NCBI GenBank assembly: GCA_046351135.1
Contig: JAXLZA010000001.1
Span: 124,001-188,000, forward strand
Length of the DNA stretch: 64,000 nt
From: UBA4427 sp046351135
GTDB lineage: Bacteria > Myxococcota_A > UBA9160 > UBA4427
Direction: 5' to 3'
Notes under the pieces: model-generated
Databases searched by the model: none
The model's input: only the letters and a program-made list of their open reading frames with translations
What the model was told of the DNA's origin: nothing
Shown here: positions 51,817-60,812 of the stretch, one piece after another
Position numbering within the stretch: position 1 is the first letter of the stretch
How the letters are laid out: each line of letters begins with the position of its first letter
Position numbers and translations under genes: made by a program

Positions 51817-52266
51817 ATGACTTCGATCGCGCGCTCTGCGTTCTCCCACGTCGGTCTCTGTGTCTCGGACCTCGATCGCGCGCTGCGCTTCTACGTCGAG
51901 GGGCTCGGCTTCGTTCCGTTCGCGCGCTTCGATCTCGAGCGCGACGTGGCCGAGGTCGATCCGCCGGTGAAGCTCACGTCCTGCTTCATCCAGAAGGACG
52001 GGCTGCGGCTCGAGCTCCTGCATTACTACTCGCCGGGCGTCTTCGGCGAGCCCGCGAGTCGGCGCAACCAGCGCGGCCTGACCCATCTCTCCTTCGTCGT
52101 CGACGACATCGACGCCGCGGCGGCGCGGCTCGTGGGCTACGGCGGGACGATCGTCCCGGGGACGCGCAACGTGGGCGATCCGGATGCGGTGCAGATCATC
52201 TTCCTGGCGGATCCGGACGGGACGCGGGTGGAGCTGATGAAGCTCGCGAAGGGACAGGCGTGGTGA
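51817..52266 (+). CDS. VOC family protein (glyoxalase/dioxygenase fold)
   Basis: Metal-dependent enzyme fold of 149 residues made of two beta-alpha-beta-beta-beta modules. The first starts FSHVGLCVSDLDRALRFYVEGLGF and has KDGLRLELLHYY; the second is LTHLSFVVDDIDAAAARL and ends FLADPDGTRVELMKL. Probable metal ligands are the His of SHVG, Glu of LELL, His of THLS and Glu of RVELM, as in glyoxalase I-type members. The substrate is unknown. It begins a same-strand set with a PPOX protein and an LLM flavin enzyme, suggesting a small redox or detoxification group. Confidence 0.85.
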   Translation: MTSIARSAFSHVGLCVSDLDRALRFYVEGLGFVPFARFDLERDVAEVDPPVKLTSCFIQKDGLRLELLHYYSPGVFGEPASRRNQRGLTHLSFVVDDIDAAAARLVGYGGTIVPGTRNVGDPDAVQIIFLADPDGTRVELMKLAKGQAW

Positions 52267-52315
52267 GGAGAGGGAGGCGCGCCGACGCAGGCCGTCGTGC
52301 GCGGGAGGTCCGGAC

Positions 52316-52939
52316 ATGAACCGCGCCCAGCAGCAATTCGGTCCGCCGCTCGAGCTCGTCACGAAGAAGATCTTCCCGGTGCTGAACGAGATGCTCGCGG
52401 AGTTCGTGCGCGCGGCGCCCTTCGCCGTCCTCTCGACGGCGGACGCCGAGGGCAACTGCGACGCCTCGCCGAAGGGCGGCAAGCCCGGCTTCGTGAAGGT
52501 CCTCGACGCGCGCCGGCTGCTCGTCCCCGACGTCGCGGGCAACAAGCTCTTCCAGTCCTACGAGAACCTCGAGACGAATCCGAAGGCGGCGCTGCTCTTC
52601 CTGATTCCGGGCTGCGACTGGACGGTGCGCGTGAACGGGCGGGCGACGGTCGTCGGGAAGAGCGACGGCCGGCTGGCGGGCATCGATCCCGAGGTCTTCG
52701 CGCCGGACGAGAACACGAAGATCCTGCAGGGCCTGCTGCTCGAGGTCGACGAGGCGTACGCGCAGTGTCCGCGGGCCTTCACGTTCTCGAAGCTCTGGGA
52801 CGTTCCGCAGATCGAGTCGGCCCGCGCGGCCGACGCGAATCGCTACTGGCTCGGGCGCTGGAAGGCCTCGATGAAGGGGCTGGCGGACGAGCTCCTCGCG
52901 GAAGCGGAGCAGGCGGAGGGCGGAGGATCGCATGGCTGA
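52316..52939 (+). CDS. Pyridoxamine 5'-phosphate oxidase-type FMN-binding protein
   Basis: Split-barrel flavin protein of 207 residues. The pattern PFAVLSTADAEGNCDASPKGGKPGFVKVLDARRLLVPDVAGNKLFQSYENLETNPKAALLFLIPG and TVRVNGRATVV resembles the PPOX-class family of which Deinococcus DR2398 is a member. Members bind FMN or F420; the reaction is not known. The next gene overlaps it by eight bases and is a flavin-dependent oxidoreductase, so a shared flavin pathway is plausible. Confidence 0.8.
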   Translation: MNRAQQQFGPPLELVTKKIFPVLNEMLAEFVRAAPFAVLSTADAEGNCDASPKGGKPGFVKVLDARRLLVPDVAGNKLFQSYENLETNPKAALLFLIPGCDWTVRVNGRATVVGKSDGRLAGIDPEVFAPDENTKILQGLLLEVDEAYAQCPRAFTFSKLWDVPQIESARAADANRYWLGRWKASMKGLADELLAEAEQAEGGGSHG

Positions 52940-53957
52940 GGGGACGTTCGGGCTGCCTCGCTTCGGGCTCTACTACGACTTCCGCAATCCGGCCTTCGCC
53001 GGCCGCTCGTTCGCGCGCCTGTACGCCGAGACGATCGAGCAGGCGGCCTGGGCCGAGCGCGAGCTCGGCTTCGGCTCGGTCTGGATCTCCGAGCACCATC
53101 TCGCCGTCGACGGCTACACGCCCTCGCCGCTGACGCTGGCGGCGGGCCTCGCGACCCGGACCGAGCGGATCCGGATCGGGACCAGCATCCTGATCCTCCC
53201 GCTGCATCATCCCGTCCGCCTCGCGGAGGACGCGCTCACGGTCCAGGCGATCTCCGGGGGGCGCTTCGTGCTCGGCGTCGGGCTCGGCTACCGGGAGGTC
53301 GAGTTCGCGGGCTTCGGCATCCCGATCCGCGAGCGGCGCGGTCGCCTCGAGGAGGGGCTCGCGATCCTGCGCGCCGCCTTCGCCGGCGAGACCTTCACCC
53401 ACCGTGGCCGCCACTTCGACCTCGGCACGATCACGATCACGCCGAAGCCCGACGCCTGCGGTGGGCCCGAGCTGTGGATCGGCGGGTTCGCGCCCATGGC
53501 GATCGAGCGGGGGGCGCGGATGGCGGACGGGATGGTGCTCCCGATTCCGAAGCTCTGGTCGCTCTACAAGAGCGAGTGCGCGAAGGTCGGGCGCAGGCCG
53601 CGCATCGCCGCGGGCTACCACTGGATCCTCGGCGACGATCCCGAGGCCGAGCTCGCCGCGGGCGCGCCCTACCTGATCCATCAGGCGAACGAGTACGGCG
53701 CCCACGGCGCCTACGGTCCCGCGGATCAGTGGCGGCCGATCACGGAGCCGAAGGAGCTCGTGACCCGCGGCCCCTGGGAGCTCAAGGACGCCGAGGGCGC
53801 CGCGGAGGTCGTCGCCGCGGCCGTCCGCGAGGGCGTCGAGGACGTCCACTGGTGGACGATCTTCCCGGGCGAGCCGATCGAGCGCTCGAACGCGCGGCTC
53901 GAGTACTTCGCGAAGCAGGTCGTGCCGCGGGTCCGGAAGAAGCTCGGGATCGGGTGA
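52932..53957 (+). CDS. LLM class flavin-dependent oxidoreductase
   Basis: Luciferase-like TIM-barrel monooxygenase of 341 residues, using reduced FMN or F420. Motifs are FGLYYDFRNPAF at the start, ERELGFGSVWISEHHLAVDGYTPSPL, TERIRIGTSILILPLHHPVRLAEDALTVQAISGGRFVLGVGLGY and FGIPIRERRGRLEEGLAILRAAF. Substrates in this family include alkanes, aldehydes, sulfonates and F420-linked alcohols; which applies here cannot be told. ATG 52932 lies within the end of the PPOX gene. It converges with the CBS gene. Confidence 0.88.
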   Translation: MAEGTFGLPRFGLYYDFRNPAFAGRSFARLYAETIEQAAWAERELGFGSVWISEHHLAVDGYTPSPLTLAAGLATRTERIRIGTSILILPLHHPVRLAEDALTVQAISGGRFVLGVGLGYREVEFAGFGIPIRERRGRLEEGLAILRAAFAGETFTHRGRHFDLGTITITPKPDACGGPELWIGGFAPMAIERGARMADGMVLPIPKLWSLYKSECAKVGRRPRIAAGYHWILGDDPEAELAAGAPYLIHQANEYGAHGAYGPADQWRPITEPKELVTRGPWELKDAEGAAEVVAAAVREGVEDVHWWTIFPGEPIERSNARLEYFAKQVVPRVRKKLGIG

Positions 53958-53982
53958 GCGGCGGGCGCGTGGCCGCGTCCCG

Positions 53983-54555
53983 CTAGGCCCCGTCTCTCGC
54001 TCGGCGCTTGTTGCGGCCGAGATCCGGCGGGAGGTTCAGGATCTCCGCAGGGAACGAGGCGACCAGGAACTCGACGACGTCGCGGACGGCGAGCACCGCC
54101 GTCGGCCAGCCGTGGCCGTCGACGACGGGGACGTGTCGGTAGCCGCCGATCGCCATCCGATTGAGCACCCACGCGAGGGGCGCCTCGAAGGGCAGGCATT
54201 CGGGATCCGGCGTCATGACCTCCGCGACCGTCACGTCGGCCGGATTGCGGCCGCTGTCGATCACCCGCAGCAGGATGTCGCGCTCGGTGAAGATGCCCGT
54301 GAGCGGCGATCGCAGGGTTCCGTCCTGGGTGATCAGGATGCAGCCGCGATGGCGCTGCTGCATCGCCTGCATGGACTCCTTGACGCTCGCGTCGGCGCGG
54401 AAGACGAGGGGCGGGCGGGTCGGGACGACGGTGAGGGGCTCCTTCAGGAGGCTCGCGTCGAAGGAGAAGCGCGATCGCGTACTCCGGTCGAAGTAGGCCT
54501 CGTCGTGGGTGAGATCGTCGGCCAGATCGAGATCGGGGGGCGTCGTCGGGGCCAT
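53983..54555 (-). CDS. CBS domain pair protein
   Basis: Protein of 190 residues with two CBS motifs, a module that binds adenosyl ligands such as AMP, ATP or SAM. The first is about residues 52-112 (ASVKESMQAMQQRHRGCILITQDGTLRSPLTGIFTERDIL); the second is about 116-172 (VAEVMTPDPECLPFEAPLAWVLNRMAIGGYRHVPVVD). There is no effector domain. The start at 54555 has an ideal AAGGAGG site. It may be a stand-alone energy sensor. A weak minus-strand promoter (TTGCCC, 17 bases, CAAGAT) can be read in the 338-base gap upstream. Confidence 0.88.
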   Translation of the reverse strand: MAPTTPPDLDLADDLTHDEAYFDRSTRSRFSFDASLLKEPLTVVPTRPPLVFRADASVKESMQAMQQRHRGCILITQDGTLRSPLTGIFTERDILLRVIDSGRNPADVTVAEVMTPDPECLPFEAPLAWVLNRMAIGGYRHVPVVDGHGWPTAVLAVRDVVEFLVASFPAEILNLPPDLGRNKRRARDGA

Positions 54556-54893
54556 CGCGGTCCTCCTTCGTCGGATCGGGTTGCAGATCGGTGTCGGGGC
54601 AGGGGCTCCGGCCATCTTGATCCGAACGAGAGGCGAGGGCAAGTGGAAACTGCCGGGGAGCCTGATCCCTTCGGTCGGGAGGCGCCGAAGCGGGGCCCCA
54701 ACACCTCCGCGCGTCGGTCGTGGCGCTCCGGATTCGTGGGCTAGCCTCCCCGGCGAGCGGCGGCCCGATCCCGCGGACCGGCTCCGACCTAGGCCGTGCG
54801 AGCCGATTCGCACACACCGGCCGCGACGCGTGGGCAGATCGTCCGGCGCGGGGATCGTTCGATCGAAGAGGCGCGGAGCAATCGGTGGGAGCG
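54556..54893. other. Divergent intergenic region, CBS gene / Rieske gene
   Basis: 338 bases between two gene starts pointing outward. It should hold both promoters. On the minus strand TTGCCC and CAAGAT are 17 bases apart (about 54642 down to 54614). For the plus strand nothing convincing was seen. The Rieske frame stays open to 54720, but that part lacks protein-like composition. Confidence 0.35.
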
Positions 54894-55883
54894 ATGTCGT
54901 CGCAGGGGACTTCGGTTGGACGAGGGACGGAGCAGGGCGTCGGGCCGGGGCTCCCGATCCCGCGCGGCTGGTATCTCGCTCTCTACGGGGACGAGCTGCC
55001 GGTCGGCGGCGTCCGGTCGCTCGACTACGTCGCCCGCCGGCTCGTCGCGCATCGCGGAGAGGACGGCGTCGCAGCGATCGCCGACGCCTACTGTCCCCAT
55101 CTCGGCGCGCATCTCGGCATCGGGGGCAAGGTCGTCGGGTCGGCGCTGCGCTGTCCGTTTCACGGCTGGGAGTGGGACCGATCGGGCGCCTGCCGCCGGA
55201 TTCCGTACGCGCAGCGGATCCCCGCCCAGGCCCGCCTGCGGACCTTTCCCGTCGCCGAGCGCAACGGGGCGATCTGGTTCTGGTACGACCCCGACGAGGA
55301 GGCGCCGGGCTTCGAGGTTCCGGTCCTCGCGGAGTACGACGGGCCGGAGTTCGGCCGCGACTGGCATCACGTCGTCTGGACGGTGCGGACCCATCCCCAG
55401 GAGATCCTCGAGAACGGCATCGACTGGCCGCACTCGCTGCCCGTCCACGGCTTCGATCCACCGTCGGGCGGCATCGCCGAGTTCGATGGCCCGGTCTATC
55501 GCTGGGGCGCCGATACGGGCAAGACGATCGAGCTGCTCGACGAGCGCCGCGAGCGGTTCTCGTTCCGCGTCGAGAGCTGGGGACTGGGCCTCTCCCACGT
55601 CCACTACGACGGGCTCTTCTCGGTGATCTTCCAGATCGGCCAGACGCCGATCGACGCGACGACGACACGCATCGCCTTCTCGATCCTGACCCGGGCGCGG
55701 GATCGCGAGGATCCCGCGATCGGCCCGGCCCTCGAGCGCTACGTCGCCGACAAAGTCCGGACCTTCGAGCAGGACTTCCCGATCTGGGAGAACAAGGTCC
55801 ATCGGGCGCGCCCCCTGCTCTGCGACGGCGATGGACCCATCCACGCCTTCCGGCGCTGGGCCGCGCAGTTCCTCCCCGGCTGA
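54894..55883 (+). CDS. Rieske non-heme iron oxygenase (KshA/cholesterol desaturase-like)
   Basis: Terminal oxygenase of 329 residues. The Rieske cluster ligands are Cys67, His69, Cys87 and His90 (CPHLGAHL and CPFHGWEW). The mononuclear iron site is ENGIDWPHSLPVH, giving Asp177, His180 and His185 in the ENxxDxxHxxxxH pattern shared with 3-ketosteroid 9-alpha-hydroxylase (KshA) and the Daf-36/Neverland sterol desaturases. A sterol or other fused-ring substrate is therefore a reasonable guess. No reductase or ferredoxin gene is adjacent, so electrons must come from elsewhere. An amidohydrolase and a CoA-transferase nearby suggest a degradation pathway. Confidence 0.83.
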   Translation: MSSQGTSVGRGTEQGVGPGLPIPRGWYLALYGDELPVGGVRSLDYVARRLVAHRGEDGVAAIADAYCPHLGAHLGIGGKVVGSALRCPFHGWEWDRSGACRRIPYAQRIPAQARLRTFPVAERNGAIWFWYDPDEEAPGFEVPVLAEYDGPEFGRDWHHVVWTVRTHPQEILENGIDWPHSLPVHGFDPPSGGIAEFDGPVYRWGADTGKTIELLDERRERFSFRVESWGLGLSHVHYDGLFSVIFQIGQTPIDATTTRIAFSILTRARDREDPAIGPALERYVADKVRTFEQDFPIWENKVHRARPLLCDGDGPIHAFRRWAAQFLPG

Positions 55884-56002
55884 TCGCGCCCGATCCGCTC
55901 CGACCTCGCGTCCGCTTCCTGGGCGAGCGTCGCGATTCCTCGTCCGTGCGTCTTCATCGGCGCGGGCGGGCGCGGTAGTGTCCCGAGCGGGGAGGGGTCG
56001 CG

Positions 56003-57445
56003 ATGAAGGCTCACGAGATCCGTGCGCGGCTGGGCCATCCGGTCGTCGATGCGGATGGCCACGTGCTCGAGTACATGCCGGCCGTCGAGCCGTTCCTGCG
56101 CGAGGCGCTCGGGCCGCGGCTCTTCGAGCGCTGGCGCTCGGGCCGCTCGCCGCTCGCGCGGATCATGGAGGCGGATCCGAAGCGCCGGCTCGCCACCCGC
56201 GCGCCGCAGAGCGCCTGGTGGGGAACCCCGGCCCGCAACACGCGCGACCTCGCGACCGCCGTCGCGCCGGCGCTGCTCCACGAGCGGCTCCCCGAGCTCG
56301 GGATCGACTACGCGATCCTCTACCCGACGAAGGGCTTCGGGATCGCGGGGATCGACGACGACGAGCTGCGCCAGGGCATCTGCCGCGGCTTCAACGCGTT
56401 CTACGCGGAGACCTACGGACGCTATGCCGATCGCCTGACGACCGCCGGCGTGATCCCGATGCACACCCCCGCCGAGGCCCTCGACGCCCTCGACCACTGC
56501 GCCTCTCTCGGCCTCAAGGTCGTCGCGTTTCCGGAGGGCGTGATGCGCCCCATTCCGGAGCCGGAGGAGGGTGTCAGCCCGTTCCTCATGCCGGGTCAGC
56601 GGAGCTGGTTCGACAGCTTCGGGCTCGACAGTGCCCATGACTACGATCCGGTCTGGCGCCGGGCCCACGCCCTGGGCTTCGCGATCACCTTCCACGCCGG
56701 CCTCGGCCACGTCCCGCTCTCCTTCACGTCGATCTCGAACTACTCGTTCAACCACGTCGGCGCCTTCGCCCAGCGCATGCACGTGCTGGTCAAATCGCTC
56801 TATCTGGGAGGGGCGACGCGGCGGCTGCCCGACGTCGACTTCGCGGTGCTCGAGTGCGGCGTCGGCTGGGCTTCGATCCTGCTCCACGACCTCGTCGAGC
56901 ACTGGGAGAAGCGCAACCCCCGCGCGCTCGCGGCCCTCGATCCCGCGAACATCGACTGGCCCGAGCTGGAGAGCCTGATGCGAAGCCACGGCCAGGACCT
57001 GCTGGCCCGGGCCGGGGGCGGCGATCTCCGGGCCGGTCTGTCGGCGATCCCCGCCGTCGGCGAGCCCCCCGCGAATCGCGACGACTGGCGCCACCTCGAG
57101 GCCCGCAACGAGGAGGATCTCGTCTCGCTCTTCGCGCCGCGCTTCTACTTCGGTTGCGAGGCCGACGACAAGACGCTCGCCTTCGCCTTCTCGCCGGCGA
57201 ATCCCGCCGGCGCGAAGCTGCGCCCGATGCTCTCCTCCGACCTGGGCCACTGGGACGCCGGGGAGCTCGACGGCATCCTGCCCGCCGCCTACGAGCTGGT
57301 CGAGCGGCGGCTGCTCGACGAGGCGCAGTTCGAAGCGCTGGTCTGGCGCAATCCGGCGAGCCTCTTCCTGCGGGCGAACCCGGCCTTCTTCGCCGGGACG
57401 GCCCTCGACGGGCTCGCCGTTCCCCTCGACGAGGCGGCGGCCTAG
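56003..57445 (+). CDS. Amidohydrolase 2 family protein
   Basis: TIM-barrel metal hydrolase or decarboxylase of 480 residues. The entry motif VVDADGHVLE (DxDxH) gives two metal-binding positions, ITFHAGLGH supplies a later His, and NFA-type ending SDLGHWD an Asp/His pair. It resembles ACMSD-like decarboxylases and amidohydrolases found in aromatic and sterol degradation clusters. It follows the Rieske oxygenase by 119 bases on the same strand. The substrate is unknown. Confidence 0.8.
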   Translation: MKAHEIRARLGHPVVDADGHVLEYMPAVEPFLREALGPRLFERWRSGRSPLARIMEADPKRRLATRAPQSAWWGTPARNTRDLATAVAPALLHERLPELGIDYAILYPTKGFGIAGIDDDELRQGICRGFNAFYAETYGRYADRLTTAGVIPMHTPAEALDALDHCASLGLKVVAFPEGVMRPIPEPEEGVSPFLMPGQRSWFDSFGLDSAHDYDPVWRRAHALGFAITFHAGLGHVPLSFTSISNYSFNHVGAFAQRMHVLVKSLYLGGATRRLPDVDFAVLECGVGWASILLHDLVEHWEKRNPRALAALDPANIDWPELESLMRSHGQDLLARAGGGDLRAGLSAIPAVGEPPANRDDWRHLEARNEEDLVSLFAPRFYFGCEADDKTLAFAFSPANPAGAKLRPMLSSDLGHWDAGELDGILPAAYELVERRLLDEAQFEALVWRNPASLFLRANPAFFAGTALDGLAVPLDEAAA

Positions 57446-57458
57446 CGAGCCTCGTCCC

Positions 57459-58295
57459 ATGAGCGCCACCGTCTTCTTCGCGATGCTGCTGGCGGCGCTC
57501 CTCCACGCCACCTGGAACGCCTGGGTCAAGTCGCGCCCCGACCCCTACGGCGGGATGGTCGCGCTCGGCATCGGGGCCGGCTGGCCCTGCCTGTTCCTGC
57601 TGGCCTGGAGCGGAATGCCCGAGACGGTGCCCTGGGTCTGGATCGCGCTGACGATCGGCCTCAGCATCCCCGCCCAGGCGCTGCTCGGCTCCGCCTACCG
57701 CGAGGGCGACTTCGTCGTCGCCTATCCGATCGTGCGCGGGCTGCTCCCGGTCGTCATCGCCCTCGGCTCGATCTTCCTGTTCGACGAAGGCCTCTCGGCC
57801 TGGGGGGCGCTCGGCGTCCTGCTCGTGTCGTCGGGCATCGCGCTGCTCGGCGTCATCGCCACCCGCCGCGGCAACTCGATCAGCCTGCGCGGGCTCTGGC
57901 TCGCCGGCCTCTCGGCCCTGGTGACGGCGTTCGCCGTCCTCGCCGATTCCGCTGGCGCCCGCGCCGCGAACGACCCCGTCGCCTACGCCTCGCTCGTCAC
58001 GATCGGCAACTCGATCGCGATGGTCGCCTATCAGATGCGGCGGGTGGACCTGCCGCGTGTTCTCGTCGACAACTGGCCCGTCACCCTCGGCGCCCCGCTC
58101 GTCTCGACCGCGTCCTACCTGATCACGATCTGGGCCCTGGGCGAGGCCCGCGTCGCCCTCGTGATCTCCGTCCGCGAGACGAACATCCTCTTCGCCCTGG
58201 CGATCGGCGCGCTCTTCCTGCGCGAACGCGTCGACCGCTGGCACGGCCTCGCCGTCGCCCTGGTCTTCGCCGGCCTTCTGCTGATCCGCGGCTGA
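57459..58295 (+). CDS. DMT superfamily (EamA) transporter
   Basis: Integral membrane protein of 278 residues with about nine or ten membrane segments arranged as two EamA repeats; the first begins FFAMLLAALLHATWNAWVKS, and the second includes LWLAGLSALVTAFAVLADSAGARAAN. The end ALFLRERVDRWHGLAVALVFAGLLLIRG is typical of the family. Such proteins export amino acids, nucleosides or drugs. It starts 13 bases after the amidohydrolase, so it may move the product or substrate of that enzyme. Confidence 0.85.
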   Translation: MSATVFFAMLLAALLHATWNAWVKSRPDPYGGMVALGIGAGWPCLFLLAWSGMPETVPWVWIALTIGLSIPAQALLGSAYREGDFVVAYPIVRGLLPVVIALGSIFLFDEGLSAWGALGVLLVSSGIALLGVIATRRGNSISLRGLWLAGLSALVTAFAVLADSAGARAANDPVAYASLVTIGNSIAMVAYQMRRVDLPRVLVDNWPVTLGAPLVSTASYLITIWALGEARVALVISVRETNILFALAIGALFLRERVDRWHGLAVALVFAGLLLIRG

Positions 58296-58324
58296 GGCGC
58301 GTCGGACCGGTCCGGACCGCCGCC

Positions 58325-58768
58325 TCAGCGCGTCCGCGTGATGAACACCGGCTCCGGGTCGTAGGTCCCGTCGGGCTTGATCAGATCCGTATTGCAGAAC
58401 GCCGAGAGCTTGTTGCCCGCCGTATCCCGCAGATAGCCGATGTAGTACCCCGGCTGATAGCCCGCCCGCCGCCCCGGGCTCCCCTCGTTGGTCCCGCCAT
58501 GCGCGAGACCCACCGCATGAAACCGATCCACCTCGGCCGGCGACTTCGCATGCAGCCCCACCATCGACCCGTTCCCGACGGTCGCCGGATTCCCATCGAT
58601 CGGCACGCACACCCAGATGCGCGGCATGTAGTTGCCCACCGCATCCGTATACCCGAGCCACGTCTCCGTCTCGAAGACCCGCTTGTGCCCCAATGCTCCG
58701 AGCACCGCGTCGTAGAAGACCTTCGCCTTCGGAACGTCGTTCACCCCGATCGTGACGTAGCTGATCAT
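58325..58768 (-). CDS. VOC family protein
   Basis: Glyoxalase-like fold of 147 residues: MISYVTIGVNDVPKAKVFYDAVLGALGHKRVFE, VDRFHAVGLAHGGTNEGSPG and the end GYLRDTAGNKLSAFCNT. The metal-binding His at the start of the fold is replaced by Tyr/Thr (SYVTIG) and the final Glu by Ser (KLSAF), so it may not bind metal like glyoxalase I. It begins at ATG 58768 behind GGGGGCGGGG. It lies downstream of the NTF2-like and CaiB genes on the same strand. Confidence 0.82.
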   Translation of the reverse strand: MISYVTIGVNDVPKAKVFYDAVLGALGHKRVFETETWLGYTDAVGNYMPRIWVCVPIDGNPATVGNGSMVGLHAKSPAEVDRFHAVGLAHGGTNEGSPGRRAGYQPGYYIGYLRDTAGNKLSAFCNTDLIKPDGTYDPEPVFITRTR

Positions 58769-58890
58769 CCCCGCCCCCGTCGCTTCATCCCGCGTCTTCA
58801 CCCCCGCCCGAGATCTCGCCCCGAGCCCCCAGTCCCCGCCGCGAGCCGCCCCATTCGACCGCCCGACTCCCTCGTGCCCCGGCCGCCGCT

Positions 58891-58928
58891 CAGCGGCGAA
58901 TCCGCTCTCCCGGCGGATTCGTCCGCTG
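58891..58928 (-). terminator. Long hairpin between NTF2-like and VOC genes
   Basis: CAGCGG plus CGAATCCGC pairs with GCGGATTCG plus CCGCTG, with a single bulged base, giving about 15 base pairs around a short loop. There is no T-run. It follows the NTF2-like stop, so it may end or slow that transcript or protect its 3' end. Confidence 0.45.
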
Positions 58929-58970
58929 CAGCGCCGGCCCCTGCCTCGCCGCTCCATCGCGGCACACCGT

Positions 58971-59465
58971 CTAGTTGTACGGTTGGGAGCCCGGGGTCAT
59001 GTGGCGGTCGAGGTCGTTCTTGAACTGGACGACGATGTATCGATCCGTCCAGTGCCACTCCCCCTCGATCCTGTTCCACTCGTCCTCGTACCGTCCCGCC
59101 ACGAGCAGCTCGAAGCGGCTGTGCCCGTCGGGCGTCTGCTGGGCGACGGTGTAGGCGGTCGTCGACTTCGCCGTGCCCGCGTCGAGGTCGATGTCGATCC
59201 GGACGTTGGTGTACATCTCGCGGGTCGCGCGGCCGTGGCCGGGGTAGGTGATGTTGGTTCTTCGGTACTGGTCACGGATCGCGTCGCGACCCTGCATGAC
59301 GCGGCGGCCGATGCGGTCGGCGCCGAAGGTCGCATGGCGCAGCAGCTCGCCGACGAGATCGAAGTCGCCGTCCTCGAGGGCGTAGCCCATGCGGTAGATC
59401 TTCTGCTCGATCTCGCGGTGGGCGGCGAGCAGGGCGAGGGTGCGGGCGGGATCGTCTTTGGGCAT
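58971..59465 (-). CDS. SnoaL/NTF2-like domain protein
   Basis: Cone-shaped alpha-beta fold protein of 164 residues. The pattern ALLAAHREIEQKIYRMGYALEDGDFDLVGELLRHATFGAD, GRDAIRDQYRRTNITYPGHGRATREMYTNVRIDIDLDAGTAKSTTAYTV and WNRIEGEWHWTDRYIVVQF matches the SnoaL_4-type group, often found with sterol and aromatic degradation enzymes. The role may be hydrolase, isomerase or binding. ATG 59465 has no clear ribosome binding site. It lies downstream of the CaiB-like gene. Confidence 0.8.
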   Translation of the reverse strand: MPKDDPARTLALLAAHREIEQKIYRMGYALEDGDFDLVGELLRHATFGADRIGRRVMQGRDAIRDQYRRTNITYPGHGRATREMYTNVRIDIDLDAGTAKSTTAYTVAQQTPDGHSRFELLVAGRYEDEWNRIEGEWHWTDRYIVVQFKNDLDRHMTPGSQPYN

Positions 59466-59536
59466 GCGGCGAGGGTGGCAGATCCGCGCGGCGCTCGATA
59501 GCGTCCCGGTCACCGGCCGTCCTGCTCGCCCGGGGC

Positions 59537-60760
59537 TCAGCCGGCCTCGGCGATCGCGCCGGCGGCGATCAGCCCGTCGATCGCCGCGTCGGAGAGGCCG
59601 CGCTCGCGGAGCACCGCGCGCGTGTGCTCGCCCGTGCGCCCCATCGAGGTCGTGGTCCGCGCGGGCGTCTCGCTGAACTGCCACATCGGCCGCGGCTGGC
59701 GGACCGGCCCGAAATGGCCGGAGTCGCGCTCGACGAGCAGGTCGAGGTGGACGACCTGGGGATCGCGGTGGACGTCGCGGCGGCGCTGGACGGCGCCGGC
59801 GGGCACCCCGTTCGCGTGCAGGCGGGCCAGCAGCTCGGCGCCCCGGAAGCGCGCGGCCGCGGCGACGAGCTCCGCGTGGAAGGCCGGGAAGTGGAGCACC
59901 CGCGTCGGCGTCTGCGCGAAGCGCTCGTCGACGAGCCAGTCGGGGCGGTCGAAGGCGATCGCGAACCCGTCGAAGGGCGGCAGCGTCGGGCTGCAGGCGA
60001 TCTCGCCGCCGTCGCCGGTCTGGAGCACGACGAGCCCGCCGGCCGGCATCTGCAGGAGATGGGGCGGGAGCCGCTCCGGAGGCACCGCCGGCTCGAGCTG
60101 GGAGAGATGCGGTCCCATCGCGTCGGCCCACTCGAAGTGGAGGCCGACGCCGAGCATCGGCACGTCGATGCGCTGCCCCCGGCCCGTCCGCTCCCGCGCG
60201 TAGAGCGCCGCGAGGATCGCCTGCACCGCCGCCATGCCCGAGGACTTGTCGACCACGACCTGGGAGATCAGCGAGGCACGCCCGGTCTGCGGGTCGCGCT
60301 GGTAGTCGACCATGCCGACCCGCGCCTGGACGACGAAGTCGTAGACGCGCTGGTCGGCGTCGGGCCCGTCGTGGCCGAGGCCGGAGATCGCGGCGTAGAC
60401 GAGGCGGGGATTGCGTTTCGCGAGCGCCTCGTAGCCGAGCCCGAGGGCCTCGGGCTTCCCGGGGCGGATGTTGTGGAGGAACACGTCGGCCGAGTCGATC
60501 AGCCGGAGCAGGACGTCGCGTCCGGCCTCCGTTGCCGCGTCGATCGAGACGAAGCGCTTGCCGCGGTTGAGCGCATAGAAGACCGGCGTCACCCCATAGG
60601 GCTTGCCGTCCGCGTGACGGATCAGGTCGGGCTTCGATCGGCTCTCGACCTTGACGACGTCGGCCCCGAGCTCTGCCAGCAGCAGGCCCGCGAGCGGGCC
60701 CGAGTAGATGCTGGTCACCTCGACGACGCGCACGCCGGAGAGCGGGGCCGGATCTTCCAT
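59537..60760 (-). CDS. CaiB/BaiF family CoA-transferase
   Basis: Family III CoA-transferase of 407 residues that moves CoA between carboxylic acids. Motifs are LSGVRVVEVTSIYSGPLAGLLLAELGADVVKVE at the N-terminus, FYALNRGKRFVSID, ADVFLHNIRPGKPEALGLGYEAL, and YAAISGLGHDGPDADQRVYDFVVQA, whose Asp before FVVQA is the expected catalytic residue. ATG 60760 begins the conserved region; the open frame beyond it is Arg-rich and not protein-like. With the Rieske enzyme, amidohydrolase and NTF2-like protein it suggests catabolism through CoA thioesters. Confidence 0.9.
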   Translation of the reverse strand: MEDPAPLSGVRVVEVTSIYSGPLAGLLLAELGADVVKVESRSKPDLIRHADGKPYGVTPVFYALNRGKRFVSIDAATEAGRDVLLRLIDSADVFLHNIRPGKPEALGLGYEALAKRNPRLVYAAISGLGHDGPDADQRVYDFVVQARVGMVDYQRDPQTGRASLISQVVVDKSSGMAAVQAILAALYARERTGRGQRIDVPMLGVGLHFEWADAMGPHLSQLEPAVPPERLPPHLLQMPAGGLVVLQTGDGGEIACSPTLPPFDGFAIAFDRPDWLVDERFAQTPTRVLHFPAFHAELVAAAARFRGAELLARLHANGVPAGAVQRRRDVHRDPQVVHLDLLVERDSGHFGPVRQPRPMWQFSETPARTTTSMGRTGEHTRAVLRERGLSDAAIDGLIAAGAIAEAG

Positions 60761-60812
60761 GGCCCGCACTATACGAGGCGAGCGGTGGGTCCGCCGCCCG
60801 TCGAGGCGCCCG

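Noticed and set aside
54720..54893. Longer N-terminus for the Rieske oxygenase
   Set aside because: The added 58 residues are Arg/Gly-rich without similarity to the family; ATG 54894 gives a normal length.
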